Shown here piece after piece: positions 43,640 to 51,716 of a DNA stretch of 64,000 bases. Origin of the DNA: an uncultured Bradyrhizobium sp. (lineage in GTDB: Bacteria; Pseudomonadota; Alphaproteobacteria; Rhizobiales; Xanthobacteraceae); contig NZ_CANSMR010000017.1 of assembly GCF_947648125.1 (NCBI RefSeq), positions 62,001-126,000 on the forward strand, read 5' to 3'. Made by a program: the position numbers and the translations under genes. The first letter of the stretch is position 1. Every line of letters starts with the position of its first letter. The notes below the pieces were generated by a model. It was given only the letters and a program-made list of their open reading frames with translations. It was not told the origin of the DNA and searched no databases.

Positions 43640-44410
43640 ATGATCAACGCGTTGACACGTGCAACGAGGCTCTCCGCATGGCTCGCGCTTGCGGCATTGA
43701 TGAGCACCGCACCGGCCTTGTCGCAGGCGCCGACCCAGGCGCAGCGCGACGCCATCAAGTCGCAATGCCGCAACGACTACATCGCACACTGCTCCAGCGT
43801 GCCGCCCGGCGGCGAAGCATCGCTGCAATGCCTGCAGAAGAACATGGCAAGCCTTGCCCCCGGCTGCGCCAGCGCCGTGAAGGCCGTGGAAGCACCGGCC
43901 GCTGCGCCGGCAGCAGGCAAGACCGACGCGGCTCCGGCGGCGACGGCGGCCAAGCCCGCGGAGACGGCGGCACCGAAGGCCGCGGCAGCAAAGCCAAGCA
44001 GCGCGCAGATCTCCGCGATCCGCAGCGCGTGCCGCTCCGATTATCCCAAGGTCTGCGCGGGCGTGCCGACCGGCGGTGCGCCGGCGCTGCAGTGCCTCGA
44101 AAAGAACAGGGAGAAGCTTTCGCCGGCCTGCGAGAAGGCCGTGGCCGCCGCTGGCGGCGGTGGCGCCGCACCGGCCGCGGGTGCCGCGACCGCGACAGCA
44201 CCGGCCGCGGCTCCGTCGGTGATCGCGCTGCGGCCGCTGCGGCCGCGCGAAGAGCTGTTCGTGCTGCGTTCGGCTTGCGGCGCCGACGTCCGCTCGATCT
44301 GCGGCGGCGTCCAACCGGGCGGCGGGCGGATCGTGCGATGCCTGGCAACCAATGCCGGCTCGCTCTCGCCGGCGTGCCGCGACGTGCTGGCGCCGTTCGC
44401 GGCGCGGTGA
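43640..44410 (+). CDS. Secreted protein with three Cys-rich GLG1-type repeats
   Basis: A 256-residue exported protein (signal peptide ends about ALSQA). It contains three repeats with identical spacing C-x7-C-x12-C-x11-C, for example CRNDYIAHC, then VPPGG, then CLQKN, then LAPGC. The repeats are joined by long Ala/Pro/Lys-rich linkers (about residues 80-115 and 165-190). The pattern resembles the Cys-rich repeat of the Golgi protein GLG1. Each repeat probably forms two disulfides. The function in bacteria is unknown. The next gene encodes a one-repeat version. Confidence 0.8.
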   Translation: MINALTRATRLSAWLALAALMSTAPALSQAPTQAQRDAIKSQCRNDYIAHCSSVPPGGEASLQCLQKNMASLAPGCASAVKAVEAPAAAPAAGKTDAAPAATAAKPAETAAPKAAAAKPSSAQISAIRSACRSDYPKVCAGVPTGGAPALQCLEKNREKLSPACEKAVAAAGGGGAAPAAGAATATAPAAAPSVIALRPLRPREELFVLRSACGADVRSICGGVQPGGGRIVRCLATNAGSLSPACRDVLAPFAAR

Positions 44411-44450
44411 TCCTGTTGTTCAGCCGACTGATCGGAAAAGGGAGCGATCA

Positions 44451-44672
44451 ATGCTGCGTATTGTCCTGACCGCCGTTCTGCTTTGCGGCTCAACCGCCGT
44501 CTACGCCCAGGAGCTGACAACAGCGCAACGCGACGCCTGCATGGGCGACTATCAGAAGTTTTGCAAAAGCGTGACGCCGGGCGGCGGGCGCATCATCGCC
44601 TGTCTTGCCAAGGAGAGCGACAAGCTGACGCCCGCCTGCAAGAAAGTGCTGGCGGCAGCGGAAAAGAAGTAG
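44451..44672 (+). CDS. Secreted one-repeat Cys-rich protein, GLG1-type (73 aa)
   Basis: Starts MLRIVLTAVLLCGSTAVYAQ, a signal peptide. The mature part is a single repeat (CMGDYQKFC, VTPGGGRIIAC, CLAKE, LTPAC) with the same C-x7-C-x12-C-x11-C spacing as its larger neighbour, from which it probably arose by duplication. GGGAG is 8 bases before ATG 44451. It is 40 bases downstream on the same strand, so the two are likely co-expressed. Confidence 0.78.
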   Translation: MLRIVLTAVLLCGSTAVYAQELTTAQRDACMGDYQKFCKSVTPGGGRIIACLAKESDKLTPACKKVLAAAEKK

Positions 44673-44695
44673 CCGCGCAGGCAATGAGACGACAA

Positions 44696-44718
44696 GTGCC
44701 CGGCAGTTTGCCGGGCAC
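44696..44718 (+). terminator. Hairpin after the Cys-repeat genes
   Basis: Perfect 10-base arms GTGCCCGGCA and TGCCGGGCAC with a GTT loop, 23 bases after the stop codon. No T-run follows, but the position suggests a transcript end. Confidence 0.6.
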
Positions 44719-44782
44719 GGAGGCGTAGCACCTTGTTGTCACCCACAGGCCAACCATACCTCACTCCGGGAGAGGGACTATC

Positions 44783-44995
44783 ATGCGCTCATTGTTGCTG
44801 ATCGCCGCAGCCCTGTTGTCCTTTGTCGCGACCATGACCTTTGAGGCCCCCGACGCCAACGCCGTGGTTTGCGCGCGCGGCGTCTATCGCGCCGGATGCG
44901 CCGGCTATCGCGGCGCGGCCGTCGTCCGAAGGCCGCCCGTCGCCGGCTGCCGCTGGGTGTGGGTCGGCGGGGTCAAGGTCCGCCGCTGCTACTGA
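44783..44995 (+). CDS. Small secreted protein with C-x12-C hairpin (70 aa)
   Basis: Signal peptide MRSLLLIAAALLSFVATMTF, cleavage near ANA-VV. The mature part has CARGVYRAGCAGYRG and ends in CRWVWVGGVKVRRC, two Cys 12 apart as in the 34736 product. GGGAGAGGG precedes the ATG. Function unknown; probably periplasmic or surface-located. Confidence 0.7.
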   Translation: MRSLLLIAAALLSFVATMTFEAPDANAVVCARGVYRAGCAGYRGAAVVRRPPVAGCRWVWVGGVKVRRCY

Positions 44996-45025
44996 GGTTA
45001 GATCGGACGTGACCGCGAGCAGGCT

Positions 45026-45157
45026 GCGCCCCCTCTCCCGCTTGCGGGGGAGGGTTGGGGTGGGGGTATCGCAACGAACGACTCTGTTCATTGTGTGGAG
45101 AGAGCCCCCACCCGCCGCGCTACGCGCGTCGACCTCCCCCGCAAGCGGGAGAGGTGC
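45026..45157. repeat. Repeat family C unit
   Basis: Full unit with CTCCCGCTTGCGGGGGAG, GGTTGGGGTGGGGGT, the inverted GAGAGAGCCCCCACCC and closing CCTCCCCCGCAAGCGGGAG. It insulates the small secreted gene from the aromatic operon. Confidence 0.85.
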
Positions 45158-45270
45158 AGCTTGCCCTCTCGCAACACCGCTTCGATCCGGCTCGCTAGGT
45201 TACTAGAGCCAGCACTCGGACGCATTTTCCCTCTGGCGTTCCCGCCGGAGGGCGATTAGTCTGGACCCAA

Positions 45271-45290
45271 ATTGTAAGTACACTGTCAAT
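45271..45290. promoter_or_regulatory. Putative MarR operator at the aryl-CoA monooxygenase promoter
   Basis: ATTGTAAGTACACTGTCAAT is an imperfect dyad (ATTG...CAAT ends with AGTA/ACT arms) 14 bases before the start codon. An almost identical site lies at 50616-50635, upstream of gentisate dioxygenase. The regulator encoded at 49390 is the obvious candidate to bind both. Confidence 0.7.
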
Positions 45291-45304
45291 CTGGGAGGCA
45301 GACG

Positions 45305-46435
45305 TTGCGGATCGCCGTGATCGGCGGAGGGCCCGGTGGGCTCTATTTCGCCTATCTCTGGAAGAAGCGTCATCCTGACGCCGAGATCGATCTGTTCGAG
45401 CAGAACGCGGCCGGCGCCACCTGGGGCTTCGGCGTGGTGTTCTCCGAGCAGGCGCTGGAGTTCCTGCGCGCCGACGACCCCGAGACGGTCGACGCCATCG
45501 CGCCGCGGATGGAGAGCTGGAAGAACATCACCCTCAATCTGCGCGGCGAGAGCGTTGAGATCGACGGCGTCGGATTCTCCTCGATCGGCCGGCTGGCGCT
45601 GCTGACGATCCTGCAGCAGCGCGTGCGCAGCACAGGCGTCACGCCGCGCTTCGACACCGTGGTGCAATCGGTCGACGAGCTCAGGGGTTACGACCTGATC
45701 GTCGCCGCCGACGGGCTGAACTCGATGGTCCGCCGCGGCTTCGAGACCGCGTTCGGCGCGACGGTCTCGCATTCGACCAACAAGTTCGCCTGGTACGGCA
45801 CCACCAAGACCTTCGCGACGCTGTCGCAGACCTTCGTGGCGACCGACCGCGGCAGCTTCAACGCCCATCATTATCGCTATGCGAAGGACATGAGCACCTT
45901 CCTGGTCGAATGCGACGCGGCAACCTGGGAAGCTTACGGCTTCGCCGACAAGACGATCGAGGAATCGCAGGCGATCTGCGAACAGGTGTTCGCAGCGACC
46001 CTGGACGGTCACAAGCTGATCTCGAACAAATCGGTGTGGCGCAATTTCCCATGGATCTGGAACGAGCGCTGGTCGCACGGCAACATGGTGCTGATCGGTG
46101 ACGCGCTGCATTCGGCGCATTTCTCGATCGGCTCGGGCACCCGGCTTGCAATCGAGGACGCGATCGCGCTGACCAAGGCGCTGGAGTCCGAAGACGGCAT
46201 CGCCGCCGCGCTTGCCCGCTACGAGAGCGAGCGCAAGCCGATCGTGAAGAAGCTCGTCACCGCGGCGCGGACCAGCGCCGACTGGTACGAGCATTTCCCA
46301 ACGCACATGAAGCGCGACCTGATGGATTTCGCCTACAGCTACATCACCCGCTCCGGCCGGATCGACGACGCGCGGCTGCGCGCGATGTCACCCGCCTTCA
46401 TGGCCCGTTTTGAGGCCGCAAAGGGACGCTCATGA
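45305..46435 (+). CDS. FAD-dependent aryl-CoA monooxygenase, salicylyl-CoA 5-hydroxylase-like
   Basis: A 376-residue flavin monooxygenase. The N-terminus MRIAVIGGGPGGLYFAYLWK with TWGFGVVFSEQALEFLR matches the clade containing salicylyl-CoA 5-hydroxylase (SdgC) and the monooxygenase part of 2-aminobenzoyl-CoA monooxygenase/reductase. The FAD motif MVLIGDALHSAHFSIGSGTR lies about residue 260. It has no reductase fusion. The start is TTG 45305 behind GGGAGG, 14 bases from the operator. It is coupled to an aryl-CoA ligase by ATGA. Conversion of salicylyl-CoA to gentisyl-CoA fits the neighbouring gentisate genes, by inference. Confidence 0.8.
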   Translation: MRIAVIGGGPGGLYFAYLWKKRHPDAEIDLFEQNAAGATWGFGVVFSEQALEFLRADDPETVDAIAPRMESWKNITLNLRGESVEIDGVGFSSIGRLALLTILQQRVRSTGVTPRFDTVVQSVDELRGYDLIVAADGLNSMVRRGFETAFGATVSHSTNKFAWYGTTKTFATLSQTFVATDRGSFNAHHYRYAKDMSTFLVECDAATWEAYGFADKTIEESQAICEQVFAATLDGHKLISNKSVWRNFPWIWNERWSHGNMVLIGDALHSAHFSIGSGTRLAIEDAIALTKALESEDGIAAALARYESERKPIVKKLVTAARTSADWYEHFPTHMKRDLMDFAYSYITRSGRIDDARLRAMSPAFMARFEAAKGRS

Positions 46436-48042
46436 CTGGGATCGCCGACCTGGTTCCGCTGGACAATCCCGGTGCGCGCGAGATCGGCTTTGCGATCCCC
46501 GAGCGCTACAATGCGAGCCGGATCCTGTTCGACAATCTCGGCAACGGGAATGCCGAACGCCTGGCGCTGACCGGCCCGGCCGGCACGCGGACTTATCGCG
46601 AGCTCTGCACTGATGCGGCACGCTGGGGCCACGCCTTCCAGTCGCTTGGACTGCAGCGCGGCGACCGCGTGCTGCTGTTCCTCGACGACACGCCGGCCTA
46701 TCCGGCGGCGTTCTTCGGCGCGGTGCGCGCCGGCTTCGTGCCGCTGCTGATCAACACGCTGACGACGCCGGAGCTGCTGCAATTCTATCTGTCCGATGCC
46801 GGCGCGCAGGTTGCCGTCACCGATGCGGAGTTCTGCGCCCGTTTCAACGCCGAGGCCTGCAAGGACACGCCGCTGCGCACGTTGGTCGTGGTCAATGGCA
46901 CGGCCACCGGGCATGCCGTCGCGGAGACGCGCAACTCCGGCGACTGGCTGCATGCGTTTCCGACCGAGCTCGACGCGGCCGACACCCATCGCAACGAGAT
47001 GGCGTTCTGGATGTATTCGTCCGGCTCGACCGGCCGCCCCAAGGGCATCGTGCATCTGCAGCACGACATGACCTATAGCGAGCTCGCCTTTGCTCGCAAC
47101 GTGCTGAAGCTCAAGCCCGGCGACATCTGCTTCTCGGTGCCGAAGATCTTCTTCGCCTACGGCTTCGGCAATTCGATCACGTTTCCCTTTTCGGTCGGCG
47201 CCGCGACGCTGCTGCTGCCGGGCCAGCCGAAGCCGGCCGCGATCTTCGCTGCGATCGGGCAGTACCGGCCGACCGTGTTCTTCGGCCTGCCGACGCTCTA
47301 CATCACCCTGACCAAGGCCGAAGGCGCAGAGCAAGCCGATTTCTCCTCGCTGCGGATGGCGGTCTCGGCCGCCGAGGTGCTATCGGCCGATGTGTTCAAC
47401 GGCTGGAAGCGGCTCACCGGGCTCGAGATCATCGAAGGGCTCGGCTCGACCGAGGTGCTGCACGTCTATCTCAGCAACCGCGCGGAGCGGAAGAGGCTCG
47501 GCGCCGCGGGCCTGCGCGTGCCCGGCTACGAGATCATGCTGCGCGACAGCGACGGCCGCGAGGTCGGCGATAATGAGGAAGGCATCCTGTGGGTGCGCGG
47601 CGATTCCGCGACGCCGCTGTACTGGAACCGGCCGGACAAGACCGCCGAGACGGTGCGCGAGGACGGCTGGATCTACACCGGCGACCGTTTTGTGCGCGAC
47701 AGCGACGGCTTCCACTTCTTCCGCGGCCGCGCCGACGATCTGGTCAAAATCTCCGGCCAATGGGTCTATCCGCTGGAGGTCGAGCTGTGTCTCGCCGATC
47801 ACCCCGATGTCCGCGAATGCGCCGTCTACGCCGCCGAATTGCCGGACCGCCGCATGACGCTGCGGGCGGTTGTGGTGATGAACAAGGGCGGCTTCGATAC
47901 CGATGAAGCGACGCGTCGGCTGCAGGATTACGTCAAGACGAAGTTGCTGCCGTACAAATATCCGCGCGAGGTGAAGTTCATCGACGAGTTGCCGAAGACA
48001 GGAACGGGGAAGATCGACCGGCAAGCGGTGATGCGGATGTGA
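46432..48042 (+). CDS. Benzoate/salicylate-type aryl-CoA ligase
   Basis: A 536-residue adenylating enzyme of the benzoate-CoA ligase family. The P-loop is MYSSGSTGRPKGIVH (about residue 190), with later motifs IEGLGSTEVLHVYLSN and GWIYTGDRF, and the C-terminal Lys in PKTGTGKIDRQ. It activates an aromatic acid with ATP and CoA in the cytoplasm. Its ATG overlaps the monooxygenase stop. Salicylate or hydroxybenzoate is the likely substrate because the pathway next to it ends in gentisate; benzoate or anthranilate are alternatives. Confidence 0.88.
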   Translation: MTGIADLVPLDNPGAREIGFAIPERYNASRILFDNLGNGNAERLALTGPAGTRTYRELCTDAARWGHAFQSLGLQRGDRVLLFLDDTPAYPAAFFGAVRAGFVPLLINTLTTPELLQFYLSDAGAQVAVTDAEFCARFNAEACKDTPLRTLVVVNGTATGHAVAETRNSGDWLHAFPTELDAADTHRNEMAFWMYSSGSTGRPKGIVHLQHDMTYSELAFARNVLKLKPGDICFSVPKIFFAYGFGNSITFPFSVGAATLLLPGQPKPAAIFAAIGQYRPTVFFGLPTLYITLTKAEGAEQADFSSLRMAVSAAEVLSADVFNGWKRLTGLEIIEGLGSTEVLHVYLSNRAERKRLGAAGLRVPGYEIMLRDSDGREVGDNEEGILWVRGDSATPLYWNRPDKTAETVREDGWIYTGDRFVRDSDGFHFFRGRADDLVKISGQWVYPLEVELCLADHPDVRECAVYAAELPDRRMTLRAVVVMNKGGFDTDEATRRLQDYVKTKLLPYKYPREVKFIDELPKTGTGKIDRQAVMRM

Positions 48043-48058
48043 CAGCTACACACTCGCT

Positions 48059-48190
48059 GTCGTCCCTGCGAAAGCAGGGACCCATAACCACAAATATTCG
48101 TGGCACAAAGGCAGGGGCCCGAGCTTGCCATAACAACAGCCATCGGTGGTTATGGGTCCCGGATCGCGCTTCGCTTGTCCGGGACGACAA
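48059..48190. repeat. Repeat family A unit
   Basis: Left arm CGTCCCTGCGAAAGCAGGGA with CCATAACCAC and right arm GTGGTTATGGGTCCCGGAT with CGCTTCGCTTGTCCGGGA. It lies between convergent genes and could terminate both. Confidence 0.85.
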
Positions 48191-48205
48191 CTGAGTTTGC
48201 CGCAG

Positions 48206-49390
48206 CTAACCGCCCAGCCCCGTCCCGCCATACAGCCACGCGATGTCGTCGCACCACTCGGCCTGCGACTTCCCGCTCATGATTGCGTTGCGGATGCGGG
48301 CGTGTTCGCCGGCGGGATGGTAGACGTGCTCGCCGATCGCGCGTGACATCAGCTGCACGCGCGCGGTGCGCGGAAAGCGTTGAGCGCGATACGCATCGAG
48401 CGCCGCCGCTTGGTCGTCGTGACTGGCCAGCATGTGCGACAGGCAGACCGCGTCTTCCATCGCCTGGCAGGCGCCCTGCGCGAAATATTGCAGCATCGGA
48501 TGCGCGGCGTCGCCGAGCAGCACCACGCGGCCGTCGATCCAGCGCTCGGTGGGGTCGCGGTCGCACAGCACCCAAAGCTTCCAGTTGGTCCCGTGTCGGA
48601 TGATGTTCTGCGCCCGCTCGTGGACGTGGGTGAAGCCCTTCATCACCTCCGCTTCGGAGACCGGCTTGCCCGCGACCGGCTCCGGCGCGTCGTTGTGATA
48701 GGTGACGACGAGGTTGAACACCTTCCAGCCCGACAGCGGGTAATGCACGATGTGGCATTTTGGGCCGGCCCACAGCGTGGCCGCATTCCAGCGCAGATCT
48801 TCCGGCATCTGCTCGGTCGGGATCACCGAACGATAGGTGGTGTGGCCGGAGACACGCGGCGGGCCATCCGCCGTGACCTGCTTGCGGATGTTCGACCACA
48901 AACCGTCGGCGCCGATCAGCAGACGCCCGGCGATGCGCTCGCCATTGGCAAGCTTTGCGGTCACCGACGAGCCATCCTGCTCGTAACCTGTCACCTCGCT
49001 GGACACGCGCAGCTCGATCAGCTCATGGCTCTGGCAGGCACGCAGGAACACGCCATGCAGGTCGCCGCGATGCACCACGGCATAGGGATTGCCGAACCGC
49101 GCGCGAAACGTGTCGCCGAGGTCGATGTGGGTGATTTCATCGGCGGTCAACGCATCCATCAGCCGGAGCTGGTCGATATAGACCGCCATGTTGCGCGCGG
49201 CTTCGCCGACGCCGAGATAGTCGAAGGCGTGGAACGCGTTCGGCCCGAGCTGGATGCCGGCGCCGATTTCGCCGAATGCTGAAGCCTTCTCCAGCAGGAT
49301 CGAGCGGATGCCCTTCTGCGCGAGCCCGAGCGCGACGGCGAGGCCGCCGATGCCGCCGCCTGCGATCAGGACAGGTCTCGTCTCCGCCAT
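48206..49390 (-). CDS. 3-hydroxybenzoate 6-hydroxylase-like FAD monooxygenase
   Basis: A 394-residue class A flavin hydroxylase. The FAD motif is VLIAGGGIGGLAVALGLAQK, the second motif is LLIGADGLWSNIRKQV and the third is RVVLLGDAAHPMLQYFAQGA. The last is the form seen in 3-hydroxybenzoate 6-hydroxylases and salicylate hydroxylases. Position beside MarR, the isomerase and gentisate dioxygenase favours production of gentisate from 3-hydroxybenzoate. The ATG shares a base with the MarR stop (TGATG), so it is the last gene of that operon. Confidence 0.85.
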   Translation of the reverse strand: MAETRPVLIAGGGIGGLAVALGLAQKGIRSILLEKASAFGEIGAGIQLGPNAFHAFDYLGVGEAARNMAVYIDQLRLMDALTADEITHIDLGDTFRARFGNPYAVVHRGDLHGVFLRACQSHELIELRVSSEVTGYEQDGSSVTAKLANGERIAGRLLIGADGLWSNIRKQVTADGPPRVSGHTTYRSVIPTEQMPEDLRWNAATLWAGPKCHIVHYPLSGWKVFNLVVTYHNDAPEPVAGKPVSEAEVMKGFTHVHERAQNIIRHGTNWKLWVLCDRDPTERWIDGRVVLLGDAAHPMLQYFAQGACQAMEDAVCLSHMLASHDDQAAALDAYRAQRFPRTARVQLMSRAIGEHVYHPAGEHARIRNAIMSGKSQAEWCDDIAWLYGGTGLGG

Positions 49391-49902
49391 CAGCCCGATC
49401 TCCCGAGATGTTCGAGCGCATCCTCGGCGCGCAGCGGCACGCGCGACGCCTCGTTGTTGAGGTCGACGAGTTGGGTCAAAAGCGCGAGCAGCGTCTTGCG
49501 ATCGGCCGGCTTCAGCGGCTGCAGCATCCGCGCCTGCGCCTTGTCGACCGAGGGCATGATGTCGTTGAGCACGGAAGCACCGGCCTTGGTGAGGTAGAGC
49601 AGCTTGACGCGCTTGTCCTCGGGCGCCGGCTTGCGCACGACGAATTCCTTGGCCTGCAGCCGCTCGATCACATTGCCGAGCGTCGAACGGTCGAACGCGA
49701 TCACCGCCGAGAGCCGGGTGGCGTCGATGCCGGGGTGGGTCGAGATCGTGACCAACGCGGCGTACTGCACCGGCGTCAGGTCGAACGCCTTGCACTCCTC
49801 GATGAACAGCGCGACCGCGATCTGCTGCATCCGCCGGAACAGATAGCCGGGCGCGGTGTAGACCGCGTCCATGGTGACGGGTGTTGGCTTGCTATTCGGC
49901 AT
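49390..49902 (-). CDS. MarR-family regulator of the gentisate genes
   Basis: A 170-residue protein (from ATG 49902; ATG 49872 is an alternative) with a MarR winged helix: QYAALVTISTHPGIDATRLS, recognition helix FDRSTLGNVIERLQ and wing PEDKRVKLLYLT. MarR proteins bind short palindromes and release them with phenolic acids. It overlaps the isomerase by 11 bases and the hydroxylase by one. The two 20-bp dyads at 45271 and 50616 are its likely operators. Confidence 0.9.
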   Translation of the reverse strand: MPNSKPTPVTMDAVYTAPGYLFRRMQQIAVALFIEECKAFDLTPVQYAALVTISTHPGIDATRLSAVIAFDRSTLGNVIERLQAKEFVVRKPAPEDKRVKLLYLTKAGASVLNDIMPSVDKAQARMLQPLKPADRKTLLALLTQLVDLNNEASRVPLRAEDALEHLGRSG

Positions 49903-50524
49903 CGGGCTGCTTGTCCGGGGCGGCGTCGGCGAACGCCTTGACTTGTTTTGCCGCCGCTTCGGCCCTGAGCAGGCGCGGATAGGCCGACACGTCAACGCCG
50001 AAGCGCCGCGCATTGGCGAGCTGCGGCACCAGGCAGAGATCGGCCAGCGTCGGCTGGTCGCCAAAGCAGAATGGCCCGGCCTCCTCAGCGATCAGGGTTT
50101 CGCAAGCCGCAAGGCCTTCGCGATTGGCCCAGGCCGCCCATTCCGTCACCTGCTCCTCGGGCAGCCCGAGCTTGCGCAGCCGCGCCAGCACTTTCAAATT
50201 CTGCACCGGATGGGTGTCGCAGGCGATCGCCTGCGCGAACGCGCGCACCTTGGCGCGCCGCAGCGGATCCTTCGGCAGCAGCGGCGGATTGGGATTGGTC
50301 TCGTCGAGCCATTCGATGATTGCGAGCGACTGGGTAAGGATCGCGCCGGCATCGCTCTCCAGGGTCGGCACCAGCCCCTGCGGATTGATCGCGAGATAGG
50401 CCGGCGCGCATTGCTCGCCCTTGCGCAAATGATGCGGCAGATGCTCGGAGGTGAGCCCCTTCAAATTGAGGGCGATCCGGACCCGGTAGGACGCGCTGCT
50501 CCGGAAATAGCCATGCAGCTTCAT
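49892..50524 (-). CDS. Maleylpyruvate/maleylacetoacetate isomerase (zeta-class GST)
   Basis: A 210-residue glutathione-dependent isomerase. The catalytic motif is SSASYRVRIAL near residue 9, followed by the NPQGLVPTLE glutathione site, and the C-terminal domain has FCFGDQPTLADLCLVPQLAN. In a gentisate setting it would turn maleylpyruvate into fumarylpyruvate, and in tyrosine or homogentisate breakdown maleylacetoacetate into fumarylacetoacetate. The neighbours favour the first. GGGAGG precedes ATG 50524. It is divergent from gentisate dioxygenase. Confidence 0.9.
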   Translation of the reverse strand: MKLHGYFRSSASYRVRIALNLKGLTSEHLPHHLRKGEQCAPAYLAINPQGLVPTLESDAGAILTQSLAIIEWLDETNPNPPLLPKDPLRRAKVRAFAQAIACDTHPVQNLKVLARLRKLGLPEEQVTEWAAWANREGLAACETLIAEEAGPFCFGDQPTLADLCLVPQLANARRFGVDVSAYPRLLRAEAAAKQVKAFADAAPDKQPDAE

Positions 50525-50549
50525 CGGAACCTCCCTTGCATTTTTCTGG

Positions 50550-50590
50550 TTCTTCACGCGAACCGGTATCCGCTTCGCTCGAAACACTAT
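50550..50590. repeat. Dispersed repeat D upstream of the gentisate promoter
   Basis: TTCTTCACGCGAACCGGTAT then CCGCTTCGCTCGAAACACT. It lies between the isomerase start and the operator, and may form part of the isomerase leader. Confidence 0.6.
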
Positions 50591-50615
50591 GGCTTGGTTG
50601 ATTGACGCTAGCCAT

Positions 50616-50635
50616 ATTGTGAGTATACTGTCAAT
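50616..50635. promoter_or_regulatory. Putative MarR operator at the gentisate dioxygenase/isomerase promoters
   Basis: ATTGTGAGTATACTGTCAAT matches the site at 45271 at 18 of 20 positions. It sits in the 148-base region between divergent genes, so one bound dimer could control both. A further palindrome CAATTAATTG (50632-50641) overlaps its right end. Confidence 0.75.
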
Positions 50636-50672
50636 TAATTGAACCGACAAGAATGATGATGGGAGGCTTGCC

Positions 50673-51713
50673 ATGGAAGCCGTGCAGAAGACCCCCGAGC
50701 GTGAAGCGTTCTACAAGAAGATCGACGGCCAAAACCTCTCCGCGCTGTGGAACGTGATGAACGATCTGATCACGCCGGAGCCGAAAAGCGCCTGCCGTCC
50801 GCATCTGTGGAAGTTCGATCAGATCCGCGATTACATGAACGAGGCCGGCAAATTGATCACGGCCAAGGAAGCCGAGCGCCGCGTGCTGGTGCTGGAGAAT
50901 CCCGGGCTGCGCGGCCAGTCCAAGATCACGACCTCGCTGTTCGCCGGCGTGCAGATGGTGGTGCCGGGCGACATCGCCCCCGCGCATCGTCACGCCCAGT
51001 CGGCGCTGCGCTTCGTGCTCGAGGGCAAGGGCGCCTTCACCGCCGTTGACGGCGAGCGCACCGCGATGTCGCCGGGCGACTTCGTCATCACGCCGTCGAT
51101 GACCTGGCACGACCATTCCAATGAAACCAATGAACCGATGTTCTGGCTCGACGGGCTCGACATCCCGATGGTGCAGTTCTTCGACTGCTCGTTTGCCGAG
51201 GGCGCCAAGGAAGATCAGCAATCGATCTCCAAGCCGGCCGGCGCCAGCTTCGCGCGTTACGGCCACAACCTGCTGCCGATCGACCAGAAGCGGACGTCGA
51301 AGACCTCGCCGATCTTCAACTATCCCTATGAATACACCCGCGAGGCGCTGGAGAAGGCCAAGGTCAGCGACGAGTGGGATGCCTGCCACGGCCTCAAGCT
51401 GAAATTCTCCAACCCGGAGACTGGCGATTTCGCGATGCCGACCATCGGCACCTTCATCCAGCTGCTGCCGAAGGGCTTCAACACCGCGCGCTATCGGTCA
51501 ACCGACGCCACCGTGTTCGCCGCGATCGAGGGCAAGGGCCGCACCCGCGTTGGCGACCAGACCTTCGAATGGGGACCGCGCGATTTGTTCGTGGTGCCGA
51601 GCTGGCACTGGGTTACCCACGAGGCCGAGGCCGACTCCGTGCTGTTCTCGTTCTCCGACCGCCCGGTGCAGCAGAAGCTCGATTTGTTCCGCGAGGATCG
51701 CGGCAACGCATAA
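50673..51713 (+). CDS. gtdA: Gentisate 1,2-dioxygenase
   Basis: A 346-residue bicupin. The iron ligands are visible in the first cupin: AHRHAQSALRF (His105, His107) and WHDHSN (His146/His148). The second cupin starts about 255 (RYRSTDATVFAAIEGKG) and lacks the full metal set, as is normal. The N-terminal helix ALWNVMNDLITPEPKS matches gentisate dioxygenases rather than 1-hydroxy-2-naphthoate enzymes. It opens gentisate to maleylpyruvate with oxygen. GGGAGG precedes the ATG. Confidence 0.93.
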   Translation: MEAVQKTPEREAFYKKIDGQNLSALWNVMNDLITPEPKSACRPHLWKFDQIRDYMNEAGKLITAKEAERRVLVLENPGLRGQSKITTSLFAGVQMVVPGDIAPAHRHAQSALRFVLEGKGAFTAVDGERTAMSPGDFVITPSMTWHDHSNETNEPMFWLDGLDIPMVQFFDCSFAEGAKEDQQSISKPAGASFARYGHNLLPIDQKRTSKTSPIFNYPYEYTREALEKAKVSDEWDACHGLKLKFSNPETGDFAMPTIGTFIQLLPKGFNTARYRSTDATVFAAIEGKGRTRVGDQTFEWGPRDLFVVPSWHWVTHEAEADSVLFSFSDRPVQQKLDLFREDRGNA

Positions 51714-51716
51714 CAC

